Assembly (NCBI RefSeq): GCF_015529805.1
Contig: NZ_CP064654.1
Location: 1,860,001-1,924,000 of the forward strand
Source of the DNA: Qipengyuania soli
Lineage (GTDB): Bacteria > Pseudomonadota > Alphaproteobacteria > Sphingomonadales > Sphingomonadaceae
Reading direction: 5' to 3'
Length of the DNA stretch: 64,000 nt
Shown: one piece after another, positions 44,774 to 54,300 of the stretch
Layout of the letters: each line of letters begins with the position of its first letter
How positions within the stretch are numbered: position 1 is the first letter of the stretch
Notes under the pieces: model-generated
What the model was told of the DNA's origin: nothing
What the model saw: the letters and a program-made list of their open reading frames with translations, nothing else
Database searches by the model: none
Made by a program: the position numbers and the translations under genes

Positions 44774-44804
44774 CGATGAATCGGGAACGCGGAGGGGAAG
44801 TGTG

Positions 44805-47255
44805 ATGAAGGTTTGGCTGTTGGCATCTGCGGCAGGTCTGGCAGTGGCCGGATGCAGTCCGGGTCCGACCACCATTGCGAGTGCCCCTCCCCCTGCGGAA
44901 AACCACACTCCGGTCGCCTATGCGGCCAATTGGCCAGAGGCGCACAGTCCCGCCGCGATTACAGACGCAGCTACCGAAGCGGCCATCGACGCGTTGATCG
45001 CGAAGATGACGCTGGCACAGAAGGTCGGACAGGTCATCCAGGCCGACATCTCCGCGATTCAGCCGGACGATTTGCGGAAATACCCGCTTGGTTCGATACT
45101 CGCGGGCGGCAACAGCGGCCCGAACGGCAATGATCGGGCTTCGGCTGCGGAATGGGACGCGCTGGTCCGCGCCTTTCGCAAGGTTTCGATGGAGCCGCGT
45201 ACGGACGGCGTGGCGATCCCGATCCTGTTCGGCGTCGACGCAGTCCATGGTCACAACAATATTCCCGGCGCGACGGTCTTCCCCCACAATGTCGGCCTTG
45301 GTGCCACGCACGATCCCGAACTGATCGGCCGCATCGGTGCGGTAACCGCTGCCGAAATCGCCGGTTCTGGCATCGAATGGACATTCGCTCCCACCCTCGC
45401 CGTGCCGCAGGACGGGCGCTGGGGGCGTGCCTATGAGGGCTACAGCTCGGATCCGGCCATCGTCGCAGCATACAGTGCGGAGATGGTCCGCAACCTCCAG
45501 GGACCGCTGGTCGCGGGCAAGCCGCTGGCTGACGACAAGGTTGCCGCGACAGCCAAGCACTTCCTCGCCGACGGGGGGACCGAAAAGGGCCAGGACCAGG
45601 GCGATGCGCGGATTTCCGAGGCCGAACTCGTCCGCATCCACAATGCCGGCTATCCGCCGGCGATCGATGCCGGCACGTTGACGGTCATGGCCAGCTTCTC
45701 GAGCTGGAACGGTGCCAAGCACCACGGCAACAAGTCCCTGCTGACCGACGCGCTCAAGGGCCGGATGGGGTTTGAGGGCCTCGTCGTGGGTGACTGGAAC
45801 GCGCACGGCCAGGTACCGGGCTGCGAGCCGACCGACTGCCCGCAGGCGCTCGAAGCCGGTCTCGATCTCTACATGGCGCCCGACAGCTGGAAGGGCCTGT
45901 ATGAGAACACGCTCAAGCGCGCCGAGGCGGGCGAGATCCCGAAGGATCGGCTCGAGGACGCCATCCGCCGCATCCTGCGCGTCAAGTTCAAGCTCGGCCT
46001 GATGGACGGCCAGCCCGACACCCGTGGCAACCTGTCGGTCATCGGTTCGCCTGCGCACCTCGCCGTTGCCCGTGAAGCAGTGGCAAAATCGCTGGTCCTG
46101 CTGAAGAACGAAGGTTCTGCGCTTCCGGTCAAGCCAGGCGCCAAGGTACTGGTTACCGGCCCTGGTGCCGATGACATGGCCATGCAGTCGGGTGGCTGGA
46201 CCATCGGATGGCAGGGCACCGACGTCACCAAGGCGGATTTCCCTAACGGACAAACCATCTGGGAAGGCCTTTCGCAGGCGGTCAGGGACGTTGGCGGACA
46301 AGCTGCGCTGTCGAAGGACGGGAGCTTTTCGCAAAAGCCGGACGTCGCCATCGTCGTCTTCGGCGAGACTCCCTATGCCGAATTTCAGGGCGATCGCCCG
46401 CATCTCGACTTCACCGGCGAAGGCCTCGCCACGATCGAGGCGCTGAAGGCCAAGGGTATTCCGGTGGTCTCGGTCTTTCTCTCCGGGCGCCCCCTGTTCG
46501 TCGGCCCGGAGATGGACGCTTCAGACGCTTTCGTCGCCGCATGGCTGCCCGGATCGCAGGCCGGTAGCGGCATCGCCGAGGTGCTCGTCGCAGGGTCGAA
46601 CGGCCGCACCAAGCGCGATTTCACCGGCACGCTGTCCTTTGCCTGGCCCGCCGGATGCGAGCCCGGCGCAGAAACACTTTTCCCGCTCGGCTTCGGCGGC
46701 TCCTACACCGCCAAGCCCACCGTCCCCGCGCTTGCCACCACATGCTCTCTCTCCGGTGGTTCTCGCGGGGACGGTTTCGCTGTCTACGACCGCGGGTTGC
46801 AGTCGGGCATCTGGGCATTCACGGGCGATACGGGCCTCGTGAACCTTGTCGGGTCGGGACCGGGTTTCAAGGCGACAGCCTTCGACATCGCGGCCCAGGA
46901 AGACGCCCGCCGCCTGACCTGGACGGCTCCGGCATCGCTGCAACTGCGTTGGGATGCACAGGAATTGCCCCAGACCGCCGCACTCAAGATGCGCGTATCG
47001 GTCGCGAAGGCACCTGCTGCCGCAATTACGCTGAAGGCGCTGGGCGACAAAGCCAAGGGCCCGCTCGACCTCACCCCGACGATGAAGCTGGTCGAGGGCA
47101 AGGGTATGCGCGATATCGAAATTCCGCTGGCCTGCATCGCCGACGGCGCGGTAACCGGGGTCGAAATCGCCAGCGCAGGCGCATTCGTATTCGAACTGGA
47201 AACGATCGCCGTCGTGCCGCAGGCTGCGCAAATGGACTGCACCGGACCGTTCTAA
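44805..47255 (+). CDS. GH3 beta-glucosidase/exo-glucanase, lipoprotein
   Basis: An 816-residue glycoside hydrolase family 3 enzyme. GGAGGGGAAG precedes ATG 44805. The lipobox VAGC puts a lipidated Cys at residue 17, so it is likely anchored in an envelope membrane facing the periplasm. GH3 motifs are LFGVDAVHGHNN, ATAKHFLADGG (Lys-His, 251-252) and the nucleophile Asp330 in GLVVGDWN. An alpha/beta second domain and a C-terminal beta domain follow, as in exo-1,3/1,4-beta-glucosidases. It probably releases glucose from imported beta-glucans and is followed by a sugar transporter. Confidence 0.92.
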   Translation: MKVWLLASAAGLAVAGCSPGPTTIASAPPPAENHTPVAYAANWPEAHSPAAITDAATEAAIDALIAKMTLAQKVGQVIQADISAIQPDDLRKYPLGSILAGGNSGPNGNDRASAAEWDALVRAFRKVSMEPRTDGVAIPILFGVDAVHGHNNIPGATVFPHNVGLGATHDPELIGRIGAVTAAEIAGSGIEWTFAPTLAVPQDGRWGRAYEGYSSDPAIVAAYSAEMVRNLQGPLVAGKPLADDKVAATAKHFLADGGTEKGQDQGDARISEAELVRIHNAGYPPAIDAGTLTVMASFSSWNGAKHHGNKSLLTDALKGRMGFEGLVVGDWNAHGQVPGCEPTDCPQALEAGLDLYMAPDSWKGLYENTLKRAEAGEIPKDRLEDAIRRILRVKFKLGLMDGQPDTRGNLSVIGSPAHLAVAREAVAKSLVLLKNEGSALPVKPGAKVLVTGPGADDMAMQSGGWTIGWQGTDVTKADFPNGQTIWEGLSQAVRDVGGQAALSKDGSFSQKPDVAIVVFGETPYAEFQGDRPHLDFTGEGLATIEALKAKGIPVVSVFLSGRPLFVGPEMDASDAFVAAWLPGSQAGSGIAEVLVAGSNGRTKRDFTGTLSFAWPAGCEPGAETLFPLGFGGSYTAKPTVPALATTCSLSGGSRGDGFAVYDRGLQSGIWAFTGDTGLVNLVGSGPGFKATAFDIAAQEDARRLTWTAPASLQLRWDAQELPQTAALKMRVSVAKAPAAAITLKALGDKAKGPLDLTPTMKLVEGKGMRDIEIPLACIADGAVTGVEIASAGAFVFELETIAVVPQAAQMDCTGPF

Positions 47256-47279
47256 TGCCGGGCTTGGGAGGATAATAAC

Positions 47280-48572
47280 ATGGCAATTGCACCCGGTGTC
47301 GCAACCAGCACCGATTCCAACCCGGTCGAGGACGAGGGCACGCAGATCAACGCGCCCGGCCTCAACTATTTCGTCTTCGCGCTGTTTTTCATCTTCGGCG
47401 GCATCACCTCGCTCAACGACGTGATCCTGCCCAAGTTGAAGGAGCTCTTCACGCTCAACTACACGCAGGCGATGCTCATCCAGTTCTGCTTCTTCACCGC
47501 CTATCTGGTGATTGGCATTCCAGGCGCACAGCTGGTCAAGCGGATCGGCTACATGCGCGGTGCCGTGGTCGGCTTGCTGACCATGATGGCGGGCTGCCTG
47601 CTGTTCATTCCGGCAAGCCAGACCGCTACCTACGGTCTGTTCCTGTTCGCGCTCTTTGTGCTCGCGAGCGGTGTTGTCGTGGTACAGGTCGTCACCAACC
47701 CGCTGATCAGCCTGCTCGGACCGCAGAAGACGGTGCACAGCCGCCTGACCTTCGCGCAGGCGTTCAACAGCCTCGGCACAACCATCTTCCCGCGCGTCGG
47801 CTCGACCCTGATCCTCGGCGGACTCGCTGGCGTGACTGCGGCCGAGCTCTCGGGCGCCGAGCTCGATGCCTATCGCACCGCTGAAAGCCAGGCGATCGTC
47901 AACACCTACATCGGCCTCGCCATTGCGCTCGCGGTGATCGCTGCAGTGGTCTGGAGCTTCCGCAATCGCCTGCAGGGCGAAAAGCATGAGCAGAGCTCGC
48001 TCTCCGGCGGCTTCGCCCTGCTGAAGCGTCCGCGCTTCGGTTACGGCGCACTTTGCATCTTCCTCTACGTCGGTGCGGAAGTCGCCATTGGCTCGCTCAT
48101 CGTGAACTACCTCATGCAGGAAGGGGTGATGGGCCTCGAAGAGCAAGCCGCGGGCAAGATGATCGCCTACTACTGGGGCGGCGCACTCGTCGGGCGCCTC
48201 ATCGGTTCGGGCCTGCTGCGAGTCTTCAGCCCCGGCCTGATCCTTGCGACGGTGGCGGCTGGCGCAATCACGCTCCTCGCCATTTCGACCAACACCACCG
48301 GCGCGACTTCGGGCTACAGCCTGTTGGCGATCGGCCTGATGAACTCGATCATGTTCCCGACCATCTTCTCGCTCGCCTGCGAGAAGCTGGGAACCAAGGC
48401 TGCCGACGGTTCGGGCATCATCAACATCGCCATCTTCGGTGGTGCAGTGATTCCGCTGTTCACCGGCATGCTGGCCGATGCCAGCGGCAGCCTGGCCACG
48501 GCCATGATCCTGCCGGCCATCTGCTATGCCATCATCGCAGGTTTCGGTATCTTCGCCCGCAATCCCGCTTAA
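47280..48572 (+). CDS. Sugar MFS transporter (FucP/GluP-like)
   Basis: A 430-residue 12-helix transporter of the fucose/glucose:H+ symporter group: FFIFGGITSLNDVILPKL in the first helix, then AYLVIGIPGAQLVKRIGYMRG and the later GALVGRLIGSGLL. It would move the sugar released by the GH3 enzyme across the inner membrane. GGGAGGA lies before ATG 47280, 24 nt after the GH3 stop, so the two are in one operon. Confidence 0.9.
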   Translation: MAIAPGVATSTDSNPVEDEGTQINAPGLNYFVFALFFIFGGITSLNDVILPKLKELFTLNYTQAMLIQFCFFTAYLVIGIPGAQLVKRIGYMRGAVVGLLTMMAGCLLFIPASQTATYGLFLFALFVLASGVVVVQVVTNPLISLLGPQKTVHSRLTFAQAFNSLGTTIFPRVGSTLILGGLAGVTAAELSGAELDAYRTAESQAIVNTYIGLAIALAVIAAVVWSFRNRLQGEKHEQSSLSGGFALLKRPRFGYGALCIFLYVGAEVAIGSLIVNYLMQEGVMGLEEQAAGKMIAYYWGGALVGRLIGSGLLRVFSPGLILATVAAGAITLLAISTNTTGATSGYSLLAIGLMNSIMFPTIFSLACEKLGTKAADGSGIINIAIFGGAVIPLFTGMLADASGSLATAMILPAICYAIIAGFGIFARNPA

Positions 48573-48654
48573 TTCCAGGCTGGCGAAAATTCGGGGGTTC
48601 GCAAGGCGGCTTCGGCCTGCCATGCGGACCCCCGATGCTTTTGCGGGACTCACG

Positions 48655-49389
48655 ATGACCGACGCCGAACTCGCTGCGCAACTGGCAGAGGTGGCAGGCC
48701 GCATCCTCATCGAGGTGCGTGCCAGCGGGATGTTCCACGGCAAGGCGCTGGGCCGGGCAGGCGACCAGACGGCCAACGAGTTCCTCTGCCATGCCCTGCG
48801 CGAACAGCGCCCCGAGGACGGTCTGCTCTCGGAAGAGAGCAAGGACACCGAGGAGCGCCTGTCGTGCAGTCGCGTGTGGATTGTCGATCCGGTCGACGGC
48901 ACGAGGGAGTATGGTGAGGAACGGACCGACTGGGCGGTCCATGTCGCGCTCTGCGTCGATGGCAAGCCCGAGGTCGGTGCCGTCGCACTGCCGGGCCTCG
49001 ATTGCGTCCTGCGCAGCGACGTATCAGGCAAACTGCCCCCGGCTGCCGAACACCCGCGAATGGTAGTCAGCCGCACACGTCCAGCCAAGGAAGCGCTCGC
49101 GGTCGCAGAGGCAATCGGAGGCCAGATCGTCGAGATGGGCTCGGCCGGGGCCAAGGCGATGGCGGTCGTCCGGGGTGAGGCCGAGATCTACCTCCACACC
49201 GGTGGCCAGTACGAATGGGACAGCGCTGCGCCGGTTGCCGTCGCCCTCGCCCACGGTCTCCACGCCAGCCGCGTCGATGGCAGCCCGCTGGTCTACAACC
49301 AGGCCGACACCTACATGCCGGACCTGCTCATCTGCCGTCCGGAATGGGCCGAGCGAGTCCTTGCCGAGGTGGCCAAACTGGACGCTTGA
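48655..49389 (+). CDS. CysQ-like 3'(2'),5'-bisphosphate nucleotidase
   Basis: A 244-residue inositol-monophosphatase-fold protein. Motifs are LLSEESKD, WIVDPVDGTREY (metal-binding Asp-Pro-x-Asp-Gly-Thr) and QYEWDSAAPVAVA near the C-terminus, typical of CysQ/BPNT enzymes that remove 3'-phosphate from PAP. The start is uncertain: ATG 48655 (MTDAEL) is favoured; ATG 48622 would add 11 residues. It is 82 nt after the sugar transporter and may be transcribed with it. Confidence 0.85.
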   Translation: MTDAELAAQLAEVAGRILIEVRASGMFHGKALGRAGDQTANEFLCHALREQRPEDGLLSEESKDTEERLSCSRVWIVDPVDGTREYGEERTDWAVHVALCVDGKPEVGAVALPGLDCVLRSDVSGKLPPAAEHPRMVVSRTRPAKEALAVAEAIGGQIVEMGSAGAKAMAVVRGEAEIYLHTGGQYEWDSAAPVAVALAHGLHASRVDGSPLVYNQADTYMPDLLICRPEWAERVLAEVAKLDA

Positions 49390-49480
49390 GGACGCTTCCG
49401 AAGCGGCCCTTCCCTAGCGTATTTCAGTCCCTCCAAAAATTGCGGTATGGGAGTCGCCGCAAAGAGGAGAGACCTGAGCC

Positions 49481-50692
49481 ATGGCCACCCAGCTCGAAGC
49501 CGAAACCCGGAGCGACAATGATGCATTCCGCGAGGAAGTGCGCCAGTTCATCGCCGACAATTTCCCCGCCGAACTGAAGGGCAAGGCGAACGCGCTTGCC
49601 GGTGTCGACGGCCCCACCGACGAAAATGCCGCCCAGAAGGCGTGGCGCGAAGCGATGGGTGCCAAGGGCTGGGGCACGCCCACCTGGCCCAAGGAATATG
49701 GCGGTGGCGGCCTCGACAAGAAGCAGGCGCGTATCATCGACGAGGAGCTCGCGCGTGCGGGTGCCTACAACCCCATCGGCGGCATGGGCGTGATGATGTT
49801 CGGCCCGACCCTGCTCGAATACGGCAACGAGGCGCAGAAGCGCGAGCATATCCCGCCGATCTGTCGTGGCGAGATACGCTGGTGCCAAGGCTACTCTGAG
49901 CCCAATGCCGGGTCCGACCTCGCAAACCTGCAGACCTTCGCCGAGGACAAGGGCGATCACTATCTCGTCAACGGCCAGAAAACCTGGACCAGCGGCGGCC
50001 AGTGGGCGGACAAGTGCTTCGCGATCGTCCGCACCGACAAGAGCGACAAGCACCACGGCATCAGCTTCATGCTGATCGACATGGACTCGCCGGGCGTGGA
50101 AGTCCGTCCGATCCAGATGATCAGCGGCATGAGCCCGTTCTGCGAGACCTTCTTCACCGACGTGAAGGTGCCGAAGGAGAACCTCGTCGGCGAGGAAGGA
50201 CAGGGCTGGACCATCGGCAAGCGCCTGCTCCAGCACGAACGAACGAATATCTCTGGCGGCGGCCGCCTTGCCGGAATGATGGGTGCGAGCCTTGGCGATA
50301 TCGCCAAGAAGTATTGCGCCACCGACGGCGACGGCGAACTCGAGGACAAGGTGTTGCGCGACAAGATCGCCGACTTCGAAATCCGCTGGAACAGCTTCCT
50401 GCTCACCGCGCGCCGCGCGATGGAAGAAAGCAAGGCCGCCGGCGGCGTGTCCGAGATCAGCTCGGTGCTGAAGAAGATCGGCACCAAGATGAGCCAGGAA
50501 CGCAGCGAACTGCTGATCGACATCCGCGGCCTTCAGGGCCTTGGATGGGAAGGCGATGGCTTCTCGACCGGCGAGCTCGAAACGGTCCGCGCCTGGCTCT
50601 TCGGCAAGGCAACGACGATCTACGGCGGCTCGACCGAAATCCAGAACAACATCATCGCCAAGCGCGTGCTCGGCATGCTCGACCACCAGTAA
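49481..50692 (+). CDS. Acyl-CoA dehydrogenase, catalytic-Glu subunit of a pair
   Basis: A 403-residue ACAD with a good ribosome site (AGAGGAGAGA). It keeps the substrate/FAD motif YSEPNAGSDLANLQT and a catalytic Glu253 in QHERTN (the long-chain/isovaleryl position). The Arg-x-Gln-Phe FAD-clamp normally seen later is missing, and the C-terminus is YGGSTEIQNNIIAKRV. The next gene, another ACAD, has the opposite pattern, so the two likely form a heteromer. The substrate is unknown. Confidence 0.88.
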   Translation: MATQLEAETRSDNDAFREEVRQFIADNFPAELKGKANALAGVDGPTDENAAQKAWREAMGAKGWGTPTWPKEYGGGGLDKKQARIIDEELARAGAYNPIGGMGVMMFGPTLLEYGNEAQKREHIPPICRGEIRWCQGYSEPNAGSDLANLQTFAEDKGDHYLVNGQKTWTSGGQWADKCFAIVRTDKSDKHHGISFMLIDMDSPGVEVRPIQMISGMSPFCETFFTDVKVPKENLVGEEGQGWTIGKRLLQHERTNISGGGRLAGMMGASLGDIAKKYCATDGDGELEDKVLRDKIADFEIRWNSFLLTARRAMEESKAAGGVSEISSVLKKIGTKMSQERSELLIDIRGLQGLGWEGDGFSTGELETVRAWLFGKATTIYGGSTEIQNNIIAKRVLGMLDHQ

Positions 50693-50710
50693 AAGAGGGA
50701 AGCACGGACA

Positions 50711-51781
50711 ATGGCAGTTCTCAACGAAGAACAGGAAATGCTGCGCGACATGGCGCGCGAATGGGCCGTCAACGAAAGCCCGGTTACCGAATTCCGCAAG
50801 GTCCGCGCCAGTGGCGCCCCGGAAGCCTTCGATCGCAACGCATGGTCGACGATGGGCCAGATGGGCTGGACCGGGGTGATCATCCCCGAAGAGCACGGCG
50901 GTTCGGACTTCGGCTTCATGTCGGCCGGCCTCGTGATCGAGGAACTCGGCAAGACGTTGACCGCCAGCCCGCTGCTGATGAGCACCATCGCGGCGACCGC
51001 AATCGTATTGGGCGGCAGTGACGAGCAGAAGGCCAAGTGGCTTCCGAAGCTGGCCAGCGGCGAGGCCATCGCAACGCTCGCTGTCGACGAGGGCGCTTCG
51101 CATGATCCAGCGAAGATCGAGACTTCGGTTTCGGGCGGCAAGATCAGCGGCACCAAGGCTTTCGTGCATGAAGCCCACGGCGCCGACCTCTTCGTGGTCG
51201 CGGCGAAGGACGGGCTCTACCTTGTCGAAAAGGGCGATGGCGTTTCGCTGACCACGCGCAAGCTGACCGACCAGCGCAGCCACGCCGACGTGACCTTCGA
51301 CGGTGCGACGGCCGACAAGCTCACTGGAGGTGGCGACAGCCTGCTCGACGACGTCCTTGATCGCGCTCGCATACTCACTGCAGCGGAAATGCTCGGCATG
51401 GCACAGCAGGTTTTCGACGTGACGCTCGACTACCTGAAGCAGCGCGTCCAGTTCAACCAGGTGCTCGCCAGCTTCCAGGCGCTGCAGCACCGCATGGCCG
51501 ACCTCTTCGCCGACCTTGCGCAGATGCGCAGCGCGGTCGAGGCAGGGCTGCAGGCAGTCGACAGCGGCTTCGGCGTGGCACGCGCGGCGACCATCGCCAA
51601 GGCCGAGGCCAACCGGGTCCTGCACACCATGAGCAACCAGGGCATCCAGCTGCACGGCGGCATCGGCATGACCGACGAATACGACGTCGGCTTCTATCTG
51701 AAGCGCGCTCGCGTGCTCGAGGCGAGCTTCGGATCGACCGGCTGGCTCAAGCACCGCTTCGCGAAACTGGGCGGCTATTGA
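50711..51781 (+). CDS. Acyl-CoA dehydrogenase, FAD-clamp subunit of a pair
   Basis: A 356-residue ACAD, 18 nt after its partner. It keeps LKQRVQFNQVLASFQALQHR (the Arg-x-Gln-Phe FAD contact, R245) and GIQLHGGIGMTDEY, but has Asp217-Arg (VLDRAR) where a catalytic Glu is expected and no Glu in the C-terminal FGST segment. Alone it would be inactive; with the preceding protein it fits the alpha2beta2 ACADs known from actinobacterial steroid side-chain oxidation. This pairing is inference from motifs and gene order. Confidence 0.86.
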   Translation: MAVLNEEQEMLRDMAREWAVNESPVTEFRKVRASGAPEAFDRNAWSTMGQMGWTGVIIPEEHGGSDFGFMSAGLVIEELGKTLTASPLLMSTIAATAIVLGGSDEQKAKWLPKLASGEAIATLAVDEGASHDPAKIETSVSGGKISGTKAFVHEAHGADLFVVAAKDGLYLVEKGDGVSLTTRKLTDQRSHADVTFDGATADKLTGGGDSLLDDVLDRARILTAAEMLGMAQQVFDVTLDYLKQRVQFNQVLASFQALQHRMADLFADLAQMRSAVEAGLQAVDSGFGVARAATIAKAEANRVLHTMSNQGIQLHGGIGMTDEYDVGFYLKRARVLEASFGSTGWLKHRFAKLGGY

Positions 51782-53082
51782 GCGACGCGCTCGCCCCCGC
51801 GGGCGAGGAACTTGAGGCGCTCCCCGGTGGCGATGCCGCCTGGGAGCGCCATCATCGTTACGTGGAGAAGCACCTCAGGCGGAACTATTCCGCCACGCTG
51901 ACGCATGGCGTCTTCGGCATGACGGGCTTCCGCCTGATCTACGCTCCCACGATCATACCTGCCTATCTCTATCTTTTGACCGGAAGCCCCGCAGCGGTTG
52001 GGCTGGGAACTGCCCTGCTCCAACTTGGCGGAACGATTTCGCCGATCCTGTCGGGCGCGCGGGTGGAGAGCCGCAGCCGCATCCTGCCCTATGCCATCGG
52101 GGTGGGTTCGCTCATGCGCGTGATGATCCTCGTGCTGGCGATTGCCGCCTGGACGCTCCAGGGCACGGCGCTGCTGGCCGTCACCCTGCTTTCATTCCTG
52201 TTGCTCGGCTTCTTCTCGGGCGCACAGCGCGTGGCCTTCCAGATGCTCATGGCGAAGGTTATCCCGATCGCACGGCGCGGCCGCCTGCAGGGAATCCGCA
52301 ACATGATCGGCGGGCTGATCGCCGCAGGTCTCGCCTGGCTTGCCGGACACTATTTCATCGAGCAGCGCTGGCTCGGCAACGGATACGCGACCACCTTCCT
52401 GCTCGCCTTCCTGCTGACTTCGGTCGGGCTGGTCGCGTTGAAGTTCGGCATTCGCGAACCCGATGCTCCTCGCCTGCGCCCGGTAATGCCCTTGCGCGAA
52501 AGGCTGGGCCAGTTCGGGGAACTTCTCACACACAAGGGCTTTCGCGGCTTCCTCGTCGCACATGCCCTCGCCGCCATCGCGCGGGTCGGACTGCCGTTCT
52601 GGACGCTCTATGTCGGCGACCGCCTCGGCCTCAGCGGTGCGCTGATCGGATCGCTTTCGCTGGCTTTCCTGGCTGCGGACACCCTCTCGAACCTTGCCTG
52701 GGGCGCGCTGGGCGACCGCTATGGCTTCCGCATCGTCTACGTAGGAGCGTTGATTGCAAGTATTACCGGCATGATGCTGCTGGTGCTGGGCGACGGCTGG
52801 ATCCTCCATGGGGCATTTGTCATGCTCGGCTTCGGTTTCTCCGGCTGGATGATGGCGGCGATAACCCTAGTGCTCGAGTTCGGTGAGCACGAAGACGTGC
52901 CGATGCGCCTCGCCCTGCTCACCACGGTCGAAGGGGGCGTTTCGTCAATCGGGCCGGTCCTTGCCGGCCTCGCGATCGCGGCGATGGGCTATGCCCCGCT
53001 GATCGTGGCCGCCTCGGCATCGCTCATCGCGTCACTGGCAATCATGCTGCTGCGAGTGAAGGAGCCGCGCGAGCTAGCGTGA
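51778..53082 (+). CDS. MFS transporter (TTG start)
   Basis: A 434-residue protein with about 12 hydrophobic helices of the major facilitator type (AGLAWLAGHYFIEQRWLG, AADTLSNLAWGALGDRYGFR). TTG 51778 overlaps the stop of the preceding gene (TTGA), which points to coupled translation; the first in-frame ATG is too far inside. The substrate is unknown but is probably related to the acyl-CoA pathway. It ends 9 nt inside the convergent TetR gene. Confidence 0.82.
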   Translation: MSDALAPAGEELEALPGGDAAWERHHRYVEKHLRRNYSATLTHGVFGMTGFRLIYAPTIIPAYLYLLTGSPAAVGLGTALLQLGGTISPILSGARVESRSRILPYAIGVGSLMRVMILVLAIAAWTLQGTALLAVTLLSFLLLGFFSGAQRVAFQMLMAKVIPIARRGRLQGIRNMIGGLIAAGLAWLAGHYFIEQRWLGNGYATTFLLAFLLTSVGLVALKFGIREPDAPRLRPVMPLRERLGQFGELLTHKGFRGFLVAHALAAIARVGLPFWTLYVGDRLGLSGALIGSLSLAFLAADTLSNLAWGALGDRYGFRIVYVGALIASITGMMLLVLGDGWILHGAFVMLGFGFSGWMMAAITLVLEFGEHEDVPMRLALLTTVEGGVSSIGPVLAGLAIAAMGYAPLIVAASASLIASLAIMLLRVKEPRELA

Positions 53083-54300
53083 AGGCGCGAGCATCCCTTC
53101 CGACAAAGCCGACAAGTATGTCCTGATCGCGACTTCGGGTTCACCGAAACGTTCTGCCCAGTGCCGCGCCTCGTACGCCGAGTTCACCGTCGACATGATC
53201 ACCTGACCTGCCACCAATGGATCGATTGGCCTGACCGAACCGTCGGCGATGCCGTCGATGAGCATACCGGCAAAGCGGCGTGCCAGCCGGTTCGAGCGGG
53301 TCACCACATCTACTTTGTGATCTGCGTCGAGCGCCTGCAGCGCGGTTGTCCGTAACAACGGTGTAGGGTCGAAGAACTGCAGGTCGACCAGCTCGGCCAG
53401 CACGCTCGAAAGTCTGGTCCAGTAATCGGTTCCGATACCCAGACCCCCGATCTGGACGGCGGACATGCGATCGTAGCTCTTCTGGAAGCAGGCGAGGACC
53501 AGATCATCCTTGGCATCGTGATGGTGGTAAAAGCTGCCTTTCGTCACGTTAAGGCTTTCGGCGATGCGATTGACCGACGCGCCGCGATAGCCGAGCTTGT
53601 TGATCATCACGGTCGCTGCCCGCAGGAAGGCTTCGTTCTGGCCGGCATCGGCATCGTCGTGCGTGCGCCAGTTCCCGATCAGTCGCTGCGGTTCGAACCT
53701 GCCTCTTTCGGCAGGAAGGCCGTTTGCAAGCACGTCGAAGAGGCGCGCCTCAATCCTCGCAAAATCGAGGACCGAGTAGCGCAGCGACCAGATCGGCCAC
53801 CACATTACGGCTTCCAGCAGTATGTGCGCGCGTGCAGAGAAAAGGGCGCGCTCGTCGCTGTCGCGCCATGCGCCGAAAAAACGGCGGACGATGTCCACCA
53901 CGCGCAGGTAATGCGCCATCAGCGGTTCCTGCACATCTGCATCGAGCGTGCGGATTTCCGACAGCGCGGTCGTTAGGCCCCTCTCGCCCGCCCGAATGCG
54001 CTTTCGCAAGGCGACGTGCGAGGCGATGAAATGCTTTAGGCGCGATGACGGGTCCGCTTGCGCCAGCGCGTCGTTCGCCATCTGCTCCATTAATGAAAGC
54101 GTCTGTTCGTAAACAGCAACGACCAATCCTTCCTTGCGCGGGAAGTAATAGGTGACGCTGGTGGCATTCAGACCGATGGCCTTGGCAACTTCCGCAAGTG
54201 TGGTTGCTTGCACCCCCACTTCGTTGATCTGCACCGCGGCCGCATGAATTATCGCCTCGCGTTTTTCACCGAACTTGCGGGTTGCTGCGGGTTTGCTCAT
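53074..54300 (-). CDS. Tandem double TetR-family regulator
   Basis: A 408-residue protein made of two complete TetR units in one chain. The first HTH is at residues 33-60 (TTLAEVAKAIGLNATSVTYY), the second at 241-268 (ASVNRIAESLNVTKGSFYHH). Each is followed by an all-helical ligand domain of about 150 residues. Ordinary TetR proteins are about 200 aa and form dimers, so this may be a covalent pseudo-dimer. Its ATG overlaps the acyl-CoA synthetase stop (ATGA), so the regulator is co-transcribed with that gene. Confidence 0.88.
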   Translation of the reverse strand: MSKPAATRKFGEKREAIIHAAAVQINEVGVQATTLAEVAKAIGLNATSVTYYFPRKEGLVVAVYEQTLSLMEQMANDALAQADPSSRLKHFIASHVALRKRIRAGERGLTTALSEIRTLDADVQEPLMAHYLRVVDIVRRFFGAWRDSDERALFSARAHILLEAVMWWPIWSLRYSVLDFARIEARLFDVLANGLPAERGRFEPQRLIGNWRTHDDADAGQNEAFLRAATVMINKLGYRGASVNRIAESLNVTKGSFYHHHDAKDDLVLACFQKSYDRMSAVQIGGLGIGTDYWTRLSSVLAELVDLQFFDPTPLLRTTALQALDADHKVDVVTRSNRLARRFAGMLIDGIADGSVRPIDPLVAGQVIMSTVNSAYEARHWAERFGEPEVAIRTYLSALSEGMLAPSR

